The notes below the pieces were generated by a model. It did no database searches, was not told the DNA's origin, and saw only the letters and a program-made list of their open reading frames with translations. DNA of 22,235 nt from CADEED01 sp035995425. GTDB lineage: Bacteria > Pseudomonadota > Gammaproteobacteria > Steroidobacterales > Steroidobacteraceae. Shown here one piece after another: positions 1-8,006 of this stretch (position 1 is its first letter; the number at the start of each line of letters is the position of its first letter). Location of the stretch: the NCBI GenBank assembly GCA_035995425.1, contig DASYKM010000062.1, positions 1 to 22,235 of the forward strand. The letters are read 5' to 3'. A program made the position numbers and the translations under genes.

Positions 1-1
1 G

Positions 2-1612
2 GTTTACCCCAACATGCTGTTCGGCGCGCTGCTGCGTGGCCCGCTTCTTTATATCCCGAACGTCGGCGCGCAGCCCGAGCCGCCCGTGATCTTCAACAAC
101 AACGTTCAGGCTCTCATGGGCGTGCTGAGCACGGTGACCAACGCCGAGACACCGCTCACGGTGAACCTGAACACCTTCGTGCTCAAGGAAACCGCGCCGG
201 CCGCACCGACCGCGTCGTTGGACAAGCTTTTCCTCAACGACATCGTCGCCATGGACGCGGACCGCCGCGGCAAGGATTTCCTGGTTGTCAGCCGCGGCGG
301 CAACTATGTGATCCGCGCCAGCGTCGGCACGGATGGCAAGCTGACCACCATTGATGCCAACAACGTCGCCAAGCGCTTCCAGACCGGTAACCTGCCGAGC
401 GGCGTGGTGATGTCACGCGACAGCAAGCGCGCCTACGTCAACAACGAGCTCAACACGTCCATGTCGGCGCTGAACCTCACCGACAACACGGTGATCACGC
501 GCGACATCGAGTCGAGCGCGCCGCCGGCTCCCGGTACCCAGGCGCATCGCAACCTGGTCGGCAAGCTGGCGTTCTTCACCGCGCTCGGCATCCCCGACAA
601 GCTCGACAACACCGGCGATGGCCAGTTCGACGTCGCGCTGCGCGACATCAACCCGCTCGCCAATCGCGGCAAGGCTTCCAACAACGCCTGGTCGAGCTGC
701 GCCTCGTGCCACGACGACGGCCACTCCGACAACGTGACCTGGATCTTCGAGACCGGCCCGCGCCAGACGATCCCGCTCGAAGGCACCTTCGCGCGCAACA
801 ACCTCAATGATCAGCGCATTCTCAACTGGAGCGCGGTGCGCGGCTCGAACACCGACTTCAACAACAATGCGCGCGGCATCCAGGGCGGCACCGGCTTCGC
901 CACCAACGTCGACGGCGTCGACAAGACGGCGCTGGTGTTCAACCACGGCCCGACCAAGGGCATCAGCGATTCGCTGGACGCGATGAGCGAGTGGGTGGCC
1001 ACGGTACGTGCGCCCATCATGCCGGCCATCGCCGCCAACATCGAAGCCAGTGGACGCGCGACATTCTTCGACCGTTGCGCCAGCTGCCACGGCGGCACCA
1101 AGTGGACCAAGAGCCGCACGAAGGGCTTGTACCAGGACAACCCGCTGCTGCAGGCGGACCCGGTTGGTCCGGCGTTCTTCACCGGCGGTCCGCCCAAGAA
1201 CGACGCGGGTGTCAATCTCGCCGGTCCGCAGGTAGTCAGCGTGACGCGCGACGGCAAGGGCACTCTGCTGATGCTCGACAACGTGGGTACCTTCAACGTG
1301 GCGAGCACCATCGAGCTCCGCGGGGCCGCGGCGGTGAACGGCCAGACCACGCAGGGCTTCCCGTCCTTCGGCGCGCCCGGCTTCAACAGCCCGTCGTTGC
1401 TGGGAGTCGCCTACTCGGCGCCGTACTTCCACGACGGTTCGTCGCACACGCTCGAGGACGTGGCCGCGCGCCACCGGCTCGGGGATGCGCCCGCCACGAT
1501 CGCCAGCACGTTGAGTGCCGGTGAGCTCGCCGACCTGCTCGCTTTCGTGCGCAGCATCGACGACGCGACACCGACATTGCCGAACGCCACCGACCTCTTC
1601 ATCGCGCCATAA
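2..1612 (+). CDS. Beta-propeller/di-heme c-type cytochrome, 5' end outside window
   Basis: The frame is open to the left edge, so the gene is 5'-truncated; the ATG at 14 is probably internal. The first ~165 visible residues read like the last blades of a YVTN/NHL-type beta-propeller (for example 'GVVMSRDSKRAYVNNELNTS'). The rest is a periplasmic cytochrome of the MauG/CcpA-like kind, with two heme-binding CxxCH motifs, CASCH at about residues 229-233 and 355-359 counted from the ATG at 14. The C-terminal 'APYFHDGSSHTLEDV' segment is characteristic of that family. Such proteins usually act in periplasmic electron transfer or oxidation; the substrate cannot be told. The gene ends at a TAA just before a strong hairpin terminator. 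The family is fairly sure, the exact role is not. Confidence 0.8.
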   Translation, partial: VYPNMLFGALLRGPLLYIPNVGAQPEPPVIFNNNVQALMGVLSTVTNAETPLTVNLNTFVLKETAPAAPTASLDKLFLNDIVAMDADRRGKDFLVVSRGGNYVIRASVGTDGKLTTIDANNVAKRFQTGNLPSGVVMSRDSKRAYVNNELNTSMSALNLTDNTVITRDIESSAPPAPGTQAHRNLVGKLAFFTALGIPDKLDNTGDGQFDVALRDINPLANRGKASNNAWSSCASCHDDGHSDNVTWIFETGPRQTIPLEGTFARNNLNDQRILNWSAVRGSNTDFNNNARGIQGGTGFATNVDGVDKTALVFNHGPTKGISDSLDAMSEWVATVRAPIMPAIAANIEASGRATFFDRCASCHGGTKWTKSRTKGLYQDNPLLQADPVGPAFFTGGPPKNDAGVNLAGPQVVSVTRDGKGTLLMLDNVGTFNVASTIELRGAAAVNGQTTQGFPSFGAPGFNSPSLLGVAYSAPYFHDGSSHTLEDVAARHRLGDAPATIASTLSAGELADLLAFVRSIDDATPTLPNATDLFIAP

Positions 1613-1627
1613 GGACGAACGGCTAAC

Positions 1628-1662
1628 AAAAGGGGACGCGCTGTCATGGCGCGTCCCCTTTT
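1628..1662 (+). terminator. Intrinsic terminator with AAAAGGGGAC/GTCCCCTTTT arms
   Basis: The arms 1628-1641 and 1649-1662 pair perfectly over 14 bp around a short loop, and the 3' arm runs into a T-rich tract. It starts 16 bp after the cytochrome stop codon, the place expected of a Rho-independent terminator. Its outer ten bases are identical to those of the palindrome at 8221-8281. Confidence 0.85.
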
Positions 1663-1780
1663 TCTTTAGCAACGGTCGCCGGCTTCAGGAAAACTAATCG
1701 TTACGTCAGAACAGCGGAACTCAGCGCGCAGTCGTGCGGGCATCATGCGCCGGCTCGATCCCTAACTAACAATGTGACGT

Positions 1781-2323
1781 ATGAACTCCGTGATTCGACT
1801 GTGCCAGATCCTGGCAGTGGCCGCCTGCTCCGCTTGTGCCCACCCCGCGTACTTCTCGCCGATGTGTCCGCATGAAGAGCTGGACGACCACGTACGGAGC
1901 GAACTGGCGATTTACGGCCCGCAGTCCGGCAATCACGAATATTTCGCGTTCATCTATGAGCTTCAGGGCAGCTTCGGCAGCGCCGTGGTCCGAGGTCGGG
2001 ACTGCCTGGGCGCGGAACTATGCGTCGTCAATCCCGCGGGAGCCGTCGCGCAGATTCCGAAAGGCGCAACGCTCGTCGGCGAATGGCACACCCATCCTCA
2101 CATCGGCGCGCCGGCCCTGTCGACGCTGGACGTTCGCGGCGCGCACCACATTGCGCATCTCGACTGCTACACGCCGTACTACAGCACTCCTGTGGGCGAC
2201 ATCTACGTCTGGAATCCGCAAAACGACTCGGTACCGACCGCGATGAATTCGCGCGTGCTGATCGGAACCTATGGCGAGCGGCATGCGCGTGACGCGCGCA
2301 CCGGATCGCGCCGCGACGGTTGA
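1781..2323 (+). CDS. Lipoprotein-like JAMM/MPN-fold putative metalloprotease
   Basis: This 180-residue protein has a short hydrophobic N-terminus with Cys at 16 and 19 ('LAVAACSAC'), which fits a lipoprotein signal peptide. Residues 101-117 read EWHTHPHIGAPALSTLD, a full JAMM zinc motif of the form HxH-x8-SxxD (H103, H105, S114, D117). An upstream Glu, perhaps E60, could complete the catalytic set. JAMM proteins are zinc isopeptidases or peptidases; DUF4329 proteins share this motif, and I cannot tell which subfamily applies. It would act in the periplasm or at the outer membrane. No good ribosome binding site precedes the ATG, and a TAACAA hexamer lies 8 nt upstream, so the start is less certain than the frame. 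Neighbours on both sides appear unrelated. Confidence 0.7.
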   Translation: MNSVIRLCQILAVAACSACAHPAYFSPMCPHEELDDHVRSELAIYGPQSGNHEYFAFIYELQGSFGSAVVRGRDCLGAELCVVNPAGAVAQIPKGATLVGEWHTHPHIGAPALSTLDVRGAHHIAHLDCYTPYYSTPVGDIYVWNPQNDSVPTAMNSRVLIGTYGERHARDARTGSRRDG

Positions 2324-2769
2324 GGTGGGCTGGGTGGGAACCTTTGCGGCAGGTTCGGGTACGAACCATCAACTCATCGAGCGCCACCTGATGCAACCCA
2401 AAATCTCCCGAAGCAAGATCGACCGACGCAGGCCCCTGTGGTCGGTCGCCAGCTTCGATCTGCGCACGCAGTCCGCTCTACGTGAGCTCAAAGAGCGCGA
2501 GCCCGAATCCCGAAAGCACCCGTTCGTTCATATCGCGTTTCTCTCGACGCCAGGCCAGTGACTGCGGCTGTCACCTCGGACATCGATCGATGACACCGCA
2601 GGACACGATCGCGCCTGCGTTCTAGCTAGTCGAAATCAGCCTGCCGGCGGTTCAATCCTGTCGCTGAAGCGCGACCCCGCACCAGCTCTTCTACCTTGAG
2701 TTACCTTACCGCTCGGCCAAACTAGTCAGTCCGCGGCCGGACGATCAATCGGTAACAGGGAGCTATTCA
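2324..2769. other. 446-bp gap without a convincing gene
   Basis: The only open frame here would overlap the JAMM gene by about 50 bp and has no recognisable domain or good ribosome binding site. The gap holds an imperfect hairpin, 2562-2573 against 2591-2601 with one bulged base, which lacks a T tract. I see no convincing promoter for the downstream gene beyond a possible TTGAGT at 2696-2701. Confidence 0.5.
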
Positions 2770-3756
2770 ATGAAGCATTTCTTACGGGCGGTTTCCGTCC
2801 TGGTGGCGCTATGCGCCGCGCACACCGCCTCCGCCGCGTGCACCACGCTCTTTGGCGCGGTGCCTTATGTCATCAGCGCGCCGGGCGAATACTGCCTCTT
2901 CCGCAGCGTCAGGATGACCGCCGCGGGCAACGCCATCACCATCAATTCGAGCAACGTGACCGTCAATCTCCAGGGTTACAGCATCTTCACGGCCGCCTCG
3001 GAAAACGGGCAGTACTCCGTGGGCATCTACAGCATGGGACGCAACAACATCACGCTGCGCAACGGCCGCCTGCGCGGATTCACCAAGGCGGTCGAGATGC
3101 AATCCGACCTGCTCGCCGGAGCCAACTACCTCGTCGAAGGACTCATCGTGCGTTCCAGCGGCCAGATGGGTCTCGACATTCGCGGCGGCAATTCCACCAT
3201 CCAGGACAACGTCGTCTCGGACACGGCCGCCCGCTTCGCACCGTCGCAGTTCGCCATCGCCATTGGCAACAGCGCATTCGGTGGCACGGCGACAATCCGC
3301 AACAACCGCGTCGACAATACGAGCGGTTCAGGGTTGGTGCCGCCGGATTTCGACGGTAACCCGGCTATCGGCGCCGAAGGCATCGTCGTCGACGGGGCGC
3401 CTTCGGCCACCATCGAGAACAACACCATCACCGATACCACGGCGGGCAAGGATCGCGCGCTCGGCCTCGTGTACTCGTGCTTCCCGAATGCGGGCATCGT
3501 CTGCACCACCGCGACAGCCTGGAGCAACGAAATCCTGAATTCCGCGTCGGCGCGTGGCACCGTCGGACTGACGATCGTCGGCTCGCCAGGAGGCGGCGGA
3601 GCCAGCCTCAACTCGATATCCAGCGACGTCGAAAATTTCGCCGAAGGCATCAAGTACATCTTCGCCACCGGCATTTATCGTTACAGCGTGGTGGCGGGTG
3701 CGGTGACGCCGTACACGGGCGGCCGGCAGTTCGGTGTGAACGACATCGAGCCCTAG
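2770..3756 (+). CDS. Secreted right-handed parallel beta-helix protein
   Basis: The 328-residue protein begins with a clear Sec signal peptide, probably cleaved after 'AAHTASA'. The body is a chain of short strands rich in Asn, Thr and Ile of the form 'xxItInxSNVTVNLQGxxI ... NNITLRNGRLRGF ... NSTIQDNVVSDT ... ATIRNNRV ... ATIENNTITDT'. This is the repeat signature of pectate-lyase-like or NosD-like right-handed beta-helices. No catalytic residues of a named polysaccharide lyase family are evident, so the activity is unassigned. The start is supported by AGGGAG a few bases before the ATG. It is convergent with the operon ending at 3809, with a GC-rich hairpin between. Confidence 0.75.
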   Translation: MKHFLRAVSVLVALCAAHTASAACTTLFGAVPYVISAPGEYCLFRSVRMTAAGNAITINSSNVTVNLQGYSIFTAASENGQYSVGIYSMGRNNITLRNGRLRGFTKAVEMQSDLLAGANYLVEGLIVRSSGQMGLDIRGGNSTIQDNVVSDTAARFAPSQFAIAIGNSAFGGTATIRNNRVDNTSGSGLVPPDFDGNPAIGAEGIVVDGAPSATIENNTITDTTAGKDRALGLVYSCFPNAGIVCTTATAWSNEILNSASARGTVGLTIVGSPGGGGASLNSISSDVENFAEGIKYIFATGIYRYSVVAGAVTPYTGGRQFGVNDIEP

Positions 3757-3781
3757 CAACAGGTCCCGAATGCGGCAGATG

Positions 3782-3806
3782 CGGCGCGGGGCTCTGTCCC
3801 GCGCCG
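3782..3806. terminator. GC hairpin between convergent genes
   Basis: A 9-bp perfect stem, 3782-3790 with 3798-3806, and a 7-nt loop lie between the stops of the beta-helix gene and the six-gene minus-strand operon. It has no T tract on either side, so bidirectional termination is inferred from position and stability only. Confidence 0.5.
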
Positions 3807-3808
3807 TG

Positions 3809-4216
3809 TCAGGCGGACTCGCCCTCGAACTTGAGATTCACCTCGATCTCCGGCAGCAACACCGATGGATCGAAGTACGACAGCCCATCGCTCGCCGCGA
3901 ACACGCTTCCCGCGATCACGTAGTGCGGCGTGCGATCGATGTCCACGCGATACACCTTGCGTGACTCGGCCTTGGCGCGATGGCTCGGCGGAATGTATTC
4001 GAGCACTTCGTCGAGCAGGCATTGTTCGACGGTGAAGTCGCTGAACCAGGATGGCAGCGACATCCACACCACGCCGCGGAACAGCAGGTCGATGCGTTTC
4101 GGGCCGCCGTCGTCGCGATCGCCGGAACGCAGCAGCAACACGCCGTGATGCTGGTGATACAGCACCAGGCCGAATTGGCCGTTGAAGCGCGCGGGAAGGG
4201 TCAGCGGCGAGTGCAT
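3809..4216 (-). CDS. Conserved-looking protein of unknown function, end of cox assembly operon
   Basis: I do not recognise this ~135-residue protein. It has no signal peptide or membrane segment and looks cytosolic. It contains 'GQFGLVLYHQHHGVLLLRSG' near the N-terminus, a Trp-rich middle ('VVWMSLPSWFSDFTVEQC') and an acidic C-terminus. The start is either GTG at 4222 or the in-frame ATG at 4216; neither has a clear ribosome binding site and I chose the ATG. It begins 6-12 nt after the DUF4260 stop, so it is very probably cotranscribed and translationally coupled as the last gene of the operon. Confidence 0.6.
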   Translation of the reverse strand: MHSPLTLPARFNGQFGLVLYHQHHGVLLLRSGDRDDGGPKRIDLLFRGVVWMSLPSWFSDFTVEQCLLDEVLEYIPPSHRAKAESRKVYRVDIDRTPHYVIAGSVFAASDGLSYFDPSVLLPEIEVNLKFEGESA

Positions 4217-4228
4217 GCCCACGCGAGG

Positions 4229-4621
4229 CTATTGCGCTTCGCGTGCGGTGCGGCCGATGCGCCCGAGATGCGTGAAGCCAAATCCGCTGCAGTACTTGAG
4301 CCCGTAACCGAGCGTGCGATCGAAGCCGATGTGCGCGCCCCAGATCAGCCCGATGGTCACCAATATCGGCGCGGGCAGCAGCATCGACGCCGCGAGACAG
4401 GCGATCGGCCCGACGTATGAATGCGCGATGTTGTAGACGAGCGCGCCGGTTCTCGCGCCAACTAGATAGGCAAGCAACGACAGGTCGGGAGCCAGGAACC
4501 AGAGCGCGAACACGCCCCATCCCGCACCGGTAGCCCGATAGGCGATGAGCGCCGCGGCGAATACGCCCAGCGCCTCGATTCTCAGCACGGTGCGAACACC
4601 GCCGGTAGTCGCTCCAGACAT
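4229..4621 (-). CDS. DUF4260 family membrane protein
   Basis: This ~130-residue integral membrane protein carries the hallmarks I associate with DUF4260: 'WFLAPDLSLLAYLVGARTGA', 'YNIAHSYVGP' and the C-terminal 'WGAHIGFDRTLGYGLKY...GFTHLGRIG'. About four hydrophobic segments are visible. The family has no established function. A GTG at 4624 directly precedes the ATG at 4621; TGGGGA upstream is better spaced for the ATG, so I chose that. It starts about 20 nt after the heme O synthase stop, so it belongs to the cytochrome oxidase assembly operon by position, though a role there is not established. Confidence 0.8.
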   Translation of the reverse strand: MSGATTGGVRTVLRIEALGVFAAALIAYRATGAGWGVFALWFLAPDLSLLAYLVGARTGALVYNIAHSYVGPIACLAASMLLPAPILVTIGLIWGAHIGFDRTLGYGLKYCSGFGFTHLGRIGRTAREAQ

Positions 4622-4640
4622 CACGTTCCCCAGGTGTCGC

Positions 4641-5576
4641 TCAGGCAGGTGAGAGATCGATCAGCCGCTGCAGAGTCTGCGACGTCGGCACGTAGTGATC
4701 GACGAGGAGCGCCGCGAACAGCCACATGAGATAGGTGATCGAGAAACGAAACACCTTCATCGGCAGGTGCGCGCGCTCGGTGATCTTCATCTGCGCGGCG
4801 TAGTAGATGAACATCGCGTTCAGCACCAGGGCCGCGGCCAGGTAGATGAGGCCGCTCATGCCGGCGACGAACGGCATGATGGTGACGGCGGTGAGCAGCA
4901 CGGTGTACAGCAGCACCTGCAGCCGCGTGAACGCGACTCCATGCGTCACCGGCAGCATGGGGATGCCGACCTTGGCGTACTCATCCTTGCGCGCGATGGC
5001 CAAGGCCCAGAAATGCGGCGGCGTCCACACGAACACGATGAGAAACAGCAGCAACGCATTCGGGTCGACGGAGTTCGTCACCGCGACCCAGCCGAGTACC
5101 GGCGGTGCGGCACCGGCGGCGCCGCCGATGACGATGTTCTGCGAGGTCGCGCGCTTGAGCCACACGGTGTAGATCACGGCGTAGCCGATGAGCGAGGCGA
5201 ACGTGAGCACCGCGGTCAGGGTGTTCACGAACAACGTCAACAACGACATCGACAACACGCACAGTACGCCGGCAAACAGCAGCGCCGCGCGCGAGGACAT
5301 CTTGCCGGTGGGCAGCGGCCGGCGCTTGGTGCGCGACATCTGCGCGTCGATGCGCTCATCGAGCACGTGATTGATGACGGCCGCGCTGGCGGCGGCGAGC
5401 CCCACGCCCAGATTTCCGAACAGCAGCAAATCCAGCGGTGGCATACCGGGCACGGCCAGCAGCGAGCCCACGATGGACGTGAACACGATGAGCATGACCA
5501 CGCGCGGCTTGGTCAGCTCATAGAAGCTGCGCCAGCGCGAGGTAGCTGCAAGAACGACTGGTTCGGGGGTGGCCAA
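4641..5576 (-). CDS. ctaB: Heme O synthase (protoheme IX farnesyltransferase)
   Basis: The protein transfers a farnesyl group from farnesyl diphosphate to protoheme IX in the inner membrane, giving heme O, the precursor of heme A. Its 311 residues match the usual family length and contain the UbiA-type aspartate motif 'NHVLDERIDAQMSRTKRRPLPTG' in two parts: NHVLDERID at 69-77 and RTKRRPLP at 82-89. The second conserved loop 'SQNIVIGGAAGAAPP' and many membrane helices are also present. The start is a TTG, because no in-frame ATG precedes 'ELTKPRV', the first conserved segment; the ribosome binding site is weak. It follows heme A synthase by 43 bp in the same operon. Also called cyoE. Confidence 0.93.
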   Translation of the reverse strand: MATPEPVVLAATSRWRSFYELTKPRVVMLIVFTSIVGSLLAVPGMPPLDLLLFGNLGVGLAAASAAVINHVLDERIDAQMSRTKRRPLPTGKMSSRAALLFAGVLCVLSMSLLTLFVNTLTAVLTFASLIGYAVIYTVWLKRATSQNIVIGGAAGAAPPVLGWVAVTNSVDPNALLLFLIVFVWTPPHFWALAIARKDEYAKVGIPMLPVTHGVAFTRLQVLLYTVLLTAVTIMPFVAGMSGLIYLAAALVLNAMFIYYAAQMKITERAHLPMKVFRFSITYLMWLFAALLVDHYVPTSQTLQRLIDLSPA

Positions 5577-5619
5577 GGCGCTGCCGTCTGTTGGGGCGGC
5601 GAAGTTTAGCCGAAATTGT

Positions 5620-6636
5620 TTAGCGAAAATCCCTGACCGGCCGGAGTCGCCGGTTCAGCAATACCGTCGCCCCCACCAGCAGCGCGGCACCGGCGTTGTG
5701 TGCCGCCGCGAGCTCGAGCGGGAACGCGCGCAACACCATGAAAACCCCTATGGAAATCTGGGTGGCCAGGGCCGCGAGCACCGCAATCGCGGCCCAGCGC
5801 GGCGCGGACCCGAGGCCGCGAAGCGCGGAAAACACGGCGAGCAGCAGCAGCGAGCCGGCGACGACCGCGCCAACGCGATGCGTGAAATGAATGGCAACCC
5901 TCGCCGGATGATCGAGCACTCCGCCGGCGTAGTTGATTCCCAGGCCACGCCACAGCACGAAAGCGTCGTGGTAGTCAGCCTTGGGGATCCACTGGTCCTG
6001 GCATCTCGGTAGATCGGGGCAGGCGAGCGCGGCGTAGTTGCTGCTGGTCCAGCCGCCCAGCCCCACCTGCAGGAACAGCGCGCCGAGCGCGAATCCAGCC
6101 CATAGCCGCGCATGCCACCCGGATTCCACCACCCGGTTGCCGGCGAGCACCGTGTACCCGTCCACCGCGCAGCCCTCGGCGCGCATCGACAGCCACAGCC
6201 ACAGCAGCAGCGCGAAGGTAGTTAGTCCGCCCAGCAGGTGGGCGGTGACGATCAGCGGCTTCAGCAGCCAGGTGACGGTGAGCATGCCCAGCATGCCCTG
6301 CAACACCACCAGCACGAGCAACACGAGGGCGAACGCCACGCGGACGCCGGGCTCGCGCCGTGCGCGGATCGACAGCGCGGCAATCACCACGACCAGCAGG
6401 CCGAGCAACTCGGCGGCATAACGATGCCGCATTTCAGCCCATGCCTTGTGCCAGGCGCTCGCGTCCGAATAATGCGTTGTGTTTTCGGTCGGCACGAAAT
6501 GCCCGAAACATCCGGGCCAGTCAGGACACCCGAGGCCGGAATCCGACAGCCGTGTGTAGCCGCCGAGTACCACGACTCCGAAAGCGAGAATCGCCCCAAG
6601 GAGGGCGAGACGCCGGATCCAGACTACTTCACGCAT
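5620..6636 (-). CDS. ctaA: Heme A synthase, COX15/CtaA family
   Basis: CtaA oxidises the C8 methyl group of heme O to form heme A for aa3-type oxidases. The family signature 'GGYTRLSDSGLGCPDWPGC' lies near the N-terminus, with a Cys pair in the first periplasmic loop. Conserved heme-ligand histidines are in 'HRYAAELLG', 'TAHLLGG' and 'HFTHRVGAV', and a second Cys pair lies in 'ACPDLPRC'. About eight membrane helices are expected and visible as hydrophobic runs. Both GTG 6648 and ATG 6636 are possible starts; neither has a strong ribosome binding site, and I give the ATG. It sits directly between the Sco-like gene and heme O synthase, the usual order. Confidence 0.93.
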   Translation of the reverse strand: MREVVWIRRLALLGAILAFGVVVLGGYTRLSDSGLGCPDWPGCFGHFVPTENTTHYSDASAWHKAWAEMRHRYAAELLGLLVVVIAALSIRARREPGVRVAFALVLLVLVVLQGMLGMLTVTWLLKPLIVTAHLLGGLTTFALLLWLWLSMRAEGCAVDGYTVLAGNRVVESGWHARLWAGFALGALFLQVGLGGWTSSNYAALACPDLPRCQDQWIPKADYHDAFVLWRGLGINYAGGVLDHPARVAIHFTHRVGAVVAGSLLLLAVFSALRGLGSAPRWAAIAVLAALATQISIGVFMVLRAFPLELAAAHNAGAALLVGATVLLNRRLRPVRDFR

Positions 6637-6667
6637 CTTCTTTGGCACGCATGTTGTTAGACCTGCG

Positions 6668-7252
6668 TCAGCCGATGTGCGACAGCTTGAGCAGCTTCTT
6701 GAGGTCGCTCAGCAGGTCCTGGGTGGTGTGGCTGGCGTCGTGACGCATCATCAGGTTGCCGAGCGGATCGACGATGAACAGCGTGCGCTCGCGTGCCGCG
6801 GGAAACTGCGCCAGCAGCGCCGCCGCCGCGGGTGACGAGGCGTCGAACGCGATCAGCCCCGGATGTTCGGCGGCGAAATAGTCATTCGCGCAGCAGTTGC
6901 CGGTGGCGAGGAACACGCGCTGGACGCGCGTCATTTCGTTGTTGAGCGCGAGGCGGCTCTGGCGCGCGAACACCAGCGCGGTACGACAACCCTCGTCGCA
7001 ACGGCCATCGCCTATATAAAGGAGTGTCCACTTGCCGGTGAGAACGGCGGCATCCGCGGCGGTGCCGTCCGCGTGGCGCAAGCCGGCTACGACCAGCGGC
7101 CGCGCGGGCTCTATCAACTCGCCCTTGCTCGCGGAATTCGCCGGACGCCACAGCTTGCCGTAGTACAGCGTGAAAGCCACCGCCACCGGCAGCAGGAACA
7201 TGGCTGCGATGATGAGCAGCGTGCGCCGCCCACGGGCACGGGGATCTTGCAT
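6668..7252 (-). CDS. Sco-like thioredoxin-fold protein, probable cytochrome oxidase assembly factor
   Basis: The 194-residue protein has one N-terminal membrane anchor (about residues 11-31) and a periplasmic domain resembling thioredoxin-fold Sco1/SenC proteins. 'WTLLYIGDGRCDEGCRTAL' carries a CxxxC pair at 85 and 89, the spacing of the Sco1 copper site, and 'TLFIVDPLGNLMMRHDASH' resembles the late strand with nearby His residues. A copper-delivery or redox role in oxidase assembly is therefore inferred, not shown. I chose the ATG at 7252 because it overlaps the SURF1 stop as TGATG, which implies translational coupling; an in-frame upstream start at 7369 would lie deep inside SURF1. Pseudomonas cox clusters carry an unnamed gene in this position. 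Confidence 0.75.
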   Translation of the reverse strand: MQDPRARGRRTLLIIAAMFLLPVAVAFTLYYGKLWRPANSASKGELIEPARPLVVAGLRHADGTAADAAVLTGKWTLLYIGDGRCDEGCRTALVFARQSRLALNNEMTRVQRVFLATGNCCANDYFAAEHPGLIAFDASSPAAAALLAQFPAARERTLFIVDPLGNLMMRHDASHTTQDLLSDLKKLLKLSHIG

Positions 7253-7977
7253 CAGGACACCTTGCGAAAATTGAGGCCGAAGTAGAGCACGAGCAGGACG
7301 ACGGCAAAACCCCACCACTGGATCGCATAAGAGAGGTGTCGCGATGGCGGCATGCCGGGCGGCGACCATTCGCGCACGTAGCCGCCGGGCACTTCGCGGT
7401 CTAACAGCAATATGCGATGTTCAAGCGCCACGCCTAGCGCGGCGGCGAGTTCGTCCTGAGCCGGGAAACTGGTGAGTTTCGGCCACTGAGCATCGTTGCC
7501 TGGCGGGGCGCGGCCGCTGGCGAGTCCGGCACTGGGCAGATCGTCGATGCGCCCGGTGATACGCGACGGAGAGTCTTTCAACGACACATCCGGCAAACGA
7601 TCGCGGTATCCACCGAAAGGAACCCAGCCGCGATTCACCAGCACGCGCCGCCCATCGGCGAGATGAAAGGGTGTCAGCACTTCATAGCCGGGCTGACCCG
7701 CGTGCGACATGTTGTCGAGCAGGAACTGGTGCTCGGGTTCGAACGCGCCGGTCAAGTCGATACGGGCGAAGCGATCGATGCTGTCGAAAGCGCGGCTGCC
7801 CAGCGCTTGCGCGGGGGCATTGCGTTCGTACTCCGCCCACACCGCTTGTTTGGCTTCGCCTTTGTCCCATTGCCAATGGCCAAGGCGAACGAACAGCGCC
7901 AGCAAGACGACGGTGAGCAGGGTCATGAGCCAGGACGGCTTGAAGACCCTTCCAGACGCGGAAAATCGGATCGGCAT
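7252..7977 (-). CDS. SURF1 family cytochrome oxidase biogenesis protein
   Basis: SURF1 helps insert heme A into subunit I of the oxidase. The 241-residue protein has the typical layout: an N-terminal helix ending in 'LGHWQWDKGEAK', a periplasmic domain with 'GQPGYEVLTPFHLADGRRVLVNRGWVP', and a C-terminal helix preceded by 'HLSYAIQWWGFA'. It is the first gene of a six-gene minus-strand operon. No ribosome binding site precedes the ATG; a TATACT hexamer ends 10 nt upstream, so the mRNA may be leaderless. Its promoter region overlaps that of the divergent DUF2909 gene. Confidence 0.93.
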   Translation of the reverse strand: MPIRFSASGRVFKPSWLMTLLTVVLLALFVRLGHWQWDKGEAKQAVWAEYERNAPAQALGSRAFDSIDRFARIDLTGAFEPEHQFLLDNMSHAGQPGYEVLTPFHLADGRRVLVNRGWVPFGGYRDRLPDVSLKDSPSRITGRIDDLPSAGLASGRAPPGNDAQWPKLTSFPAQDELAAALGVALEHRILLLDREVPGGYVREWSPPGMPPSRHLSYAIQWWGFAVVLLVLYFGLNFRKVS

Positions 7978-7987
7978 GGGGGCGGGG

Positions 7988-7995
7988 AGTATAAA
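7988..7995. promoter_or_regulatory. Overlapping divergent -10 elements for SURF1 and DUF2909
   Basis: On the minus strand TATACT (7993-7988) ends 10 nt before the SURF1 ATG. On the plus strand TATAAA (7990-7995) ends 11 nt before the DUF2909 ATG. The two hexamers share four base pairs, so the two promoters could not be occupied at once. I see no good -35 element for either, so the calls rest on the -10 match and position. Confidence 0.45.
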
Positions 7996-8006
7996 GTGCG
8001 GGTCTT

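Noticed and set aside
413..1672. A 419-codon minus-strand frame across the cytochrome gene.
   Set aside because: The plus strand has two CxxCH motifs and family signatures; the minus frame is a GC-driven shadow and would run through the terminator.
2271..2561. A 96-codon plus-strand open frame after the JAMM gene.
   Set aside because: It overlaps the JAMM gene by about 50 bp, has no ribosome binding site, no recognisable domain and an Arg-rich shadow-like composition.
2562..2601. Imperfect hairpin in the gap before the beta-helix gene.
   Set aside because: It has a bulge, no T tract and no adjacent gene end, so I do not call it a terminator.
6642..6658. TTGGCACG-CATG-TTGTT, close to a sigma-54 -24/-12 promoter, on the plus strand.
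   Set aside because: The -12 GC dinucleotide is GT, and the only genes downstream for thousands of bases are on the other strand. An antisense role is possible but unsupported; an 8-base match is expected by chance at this length.
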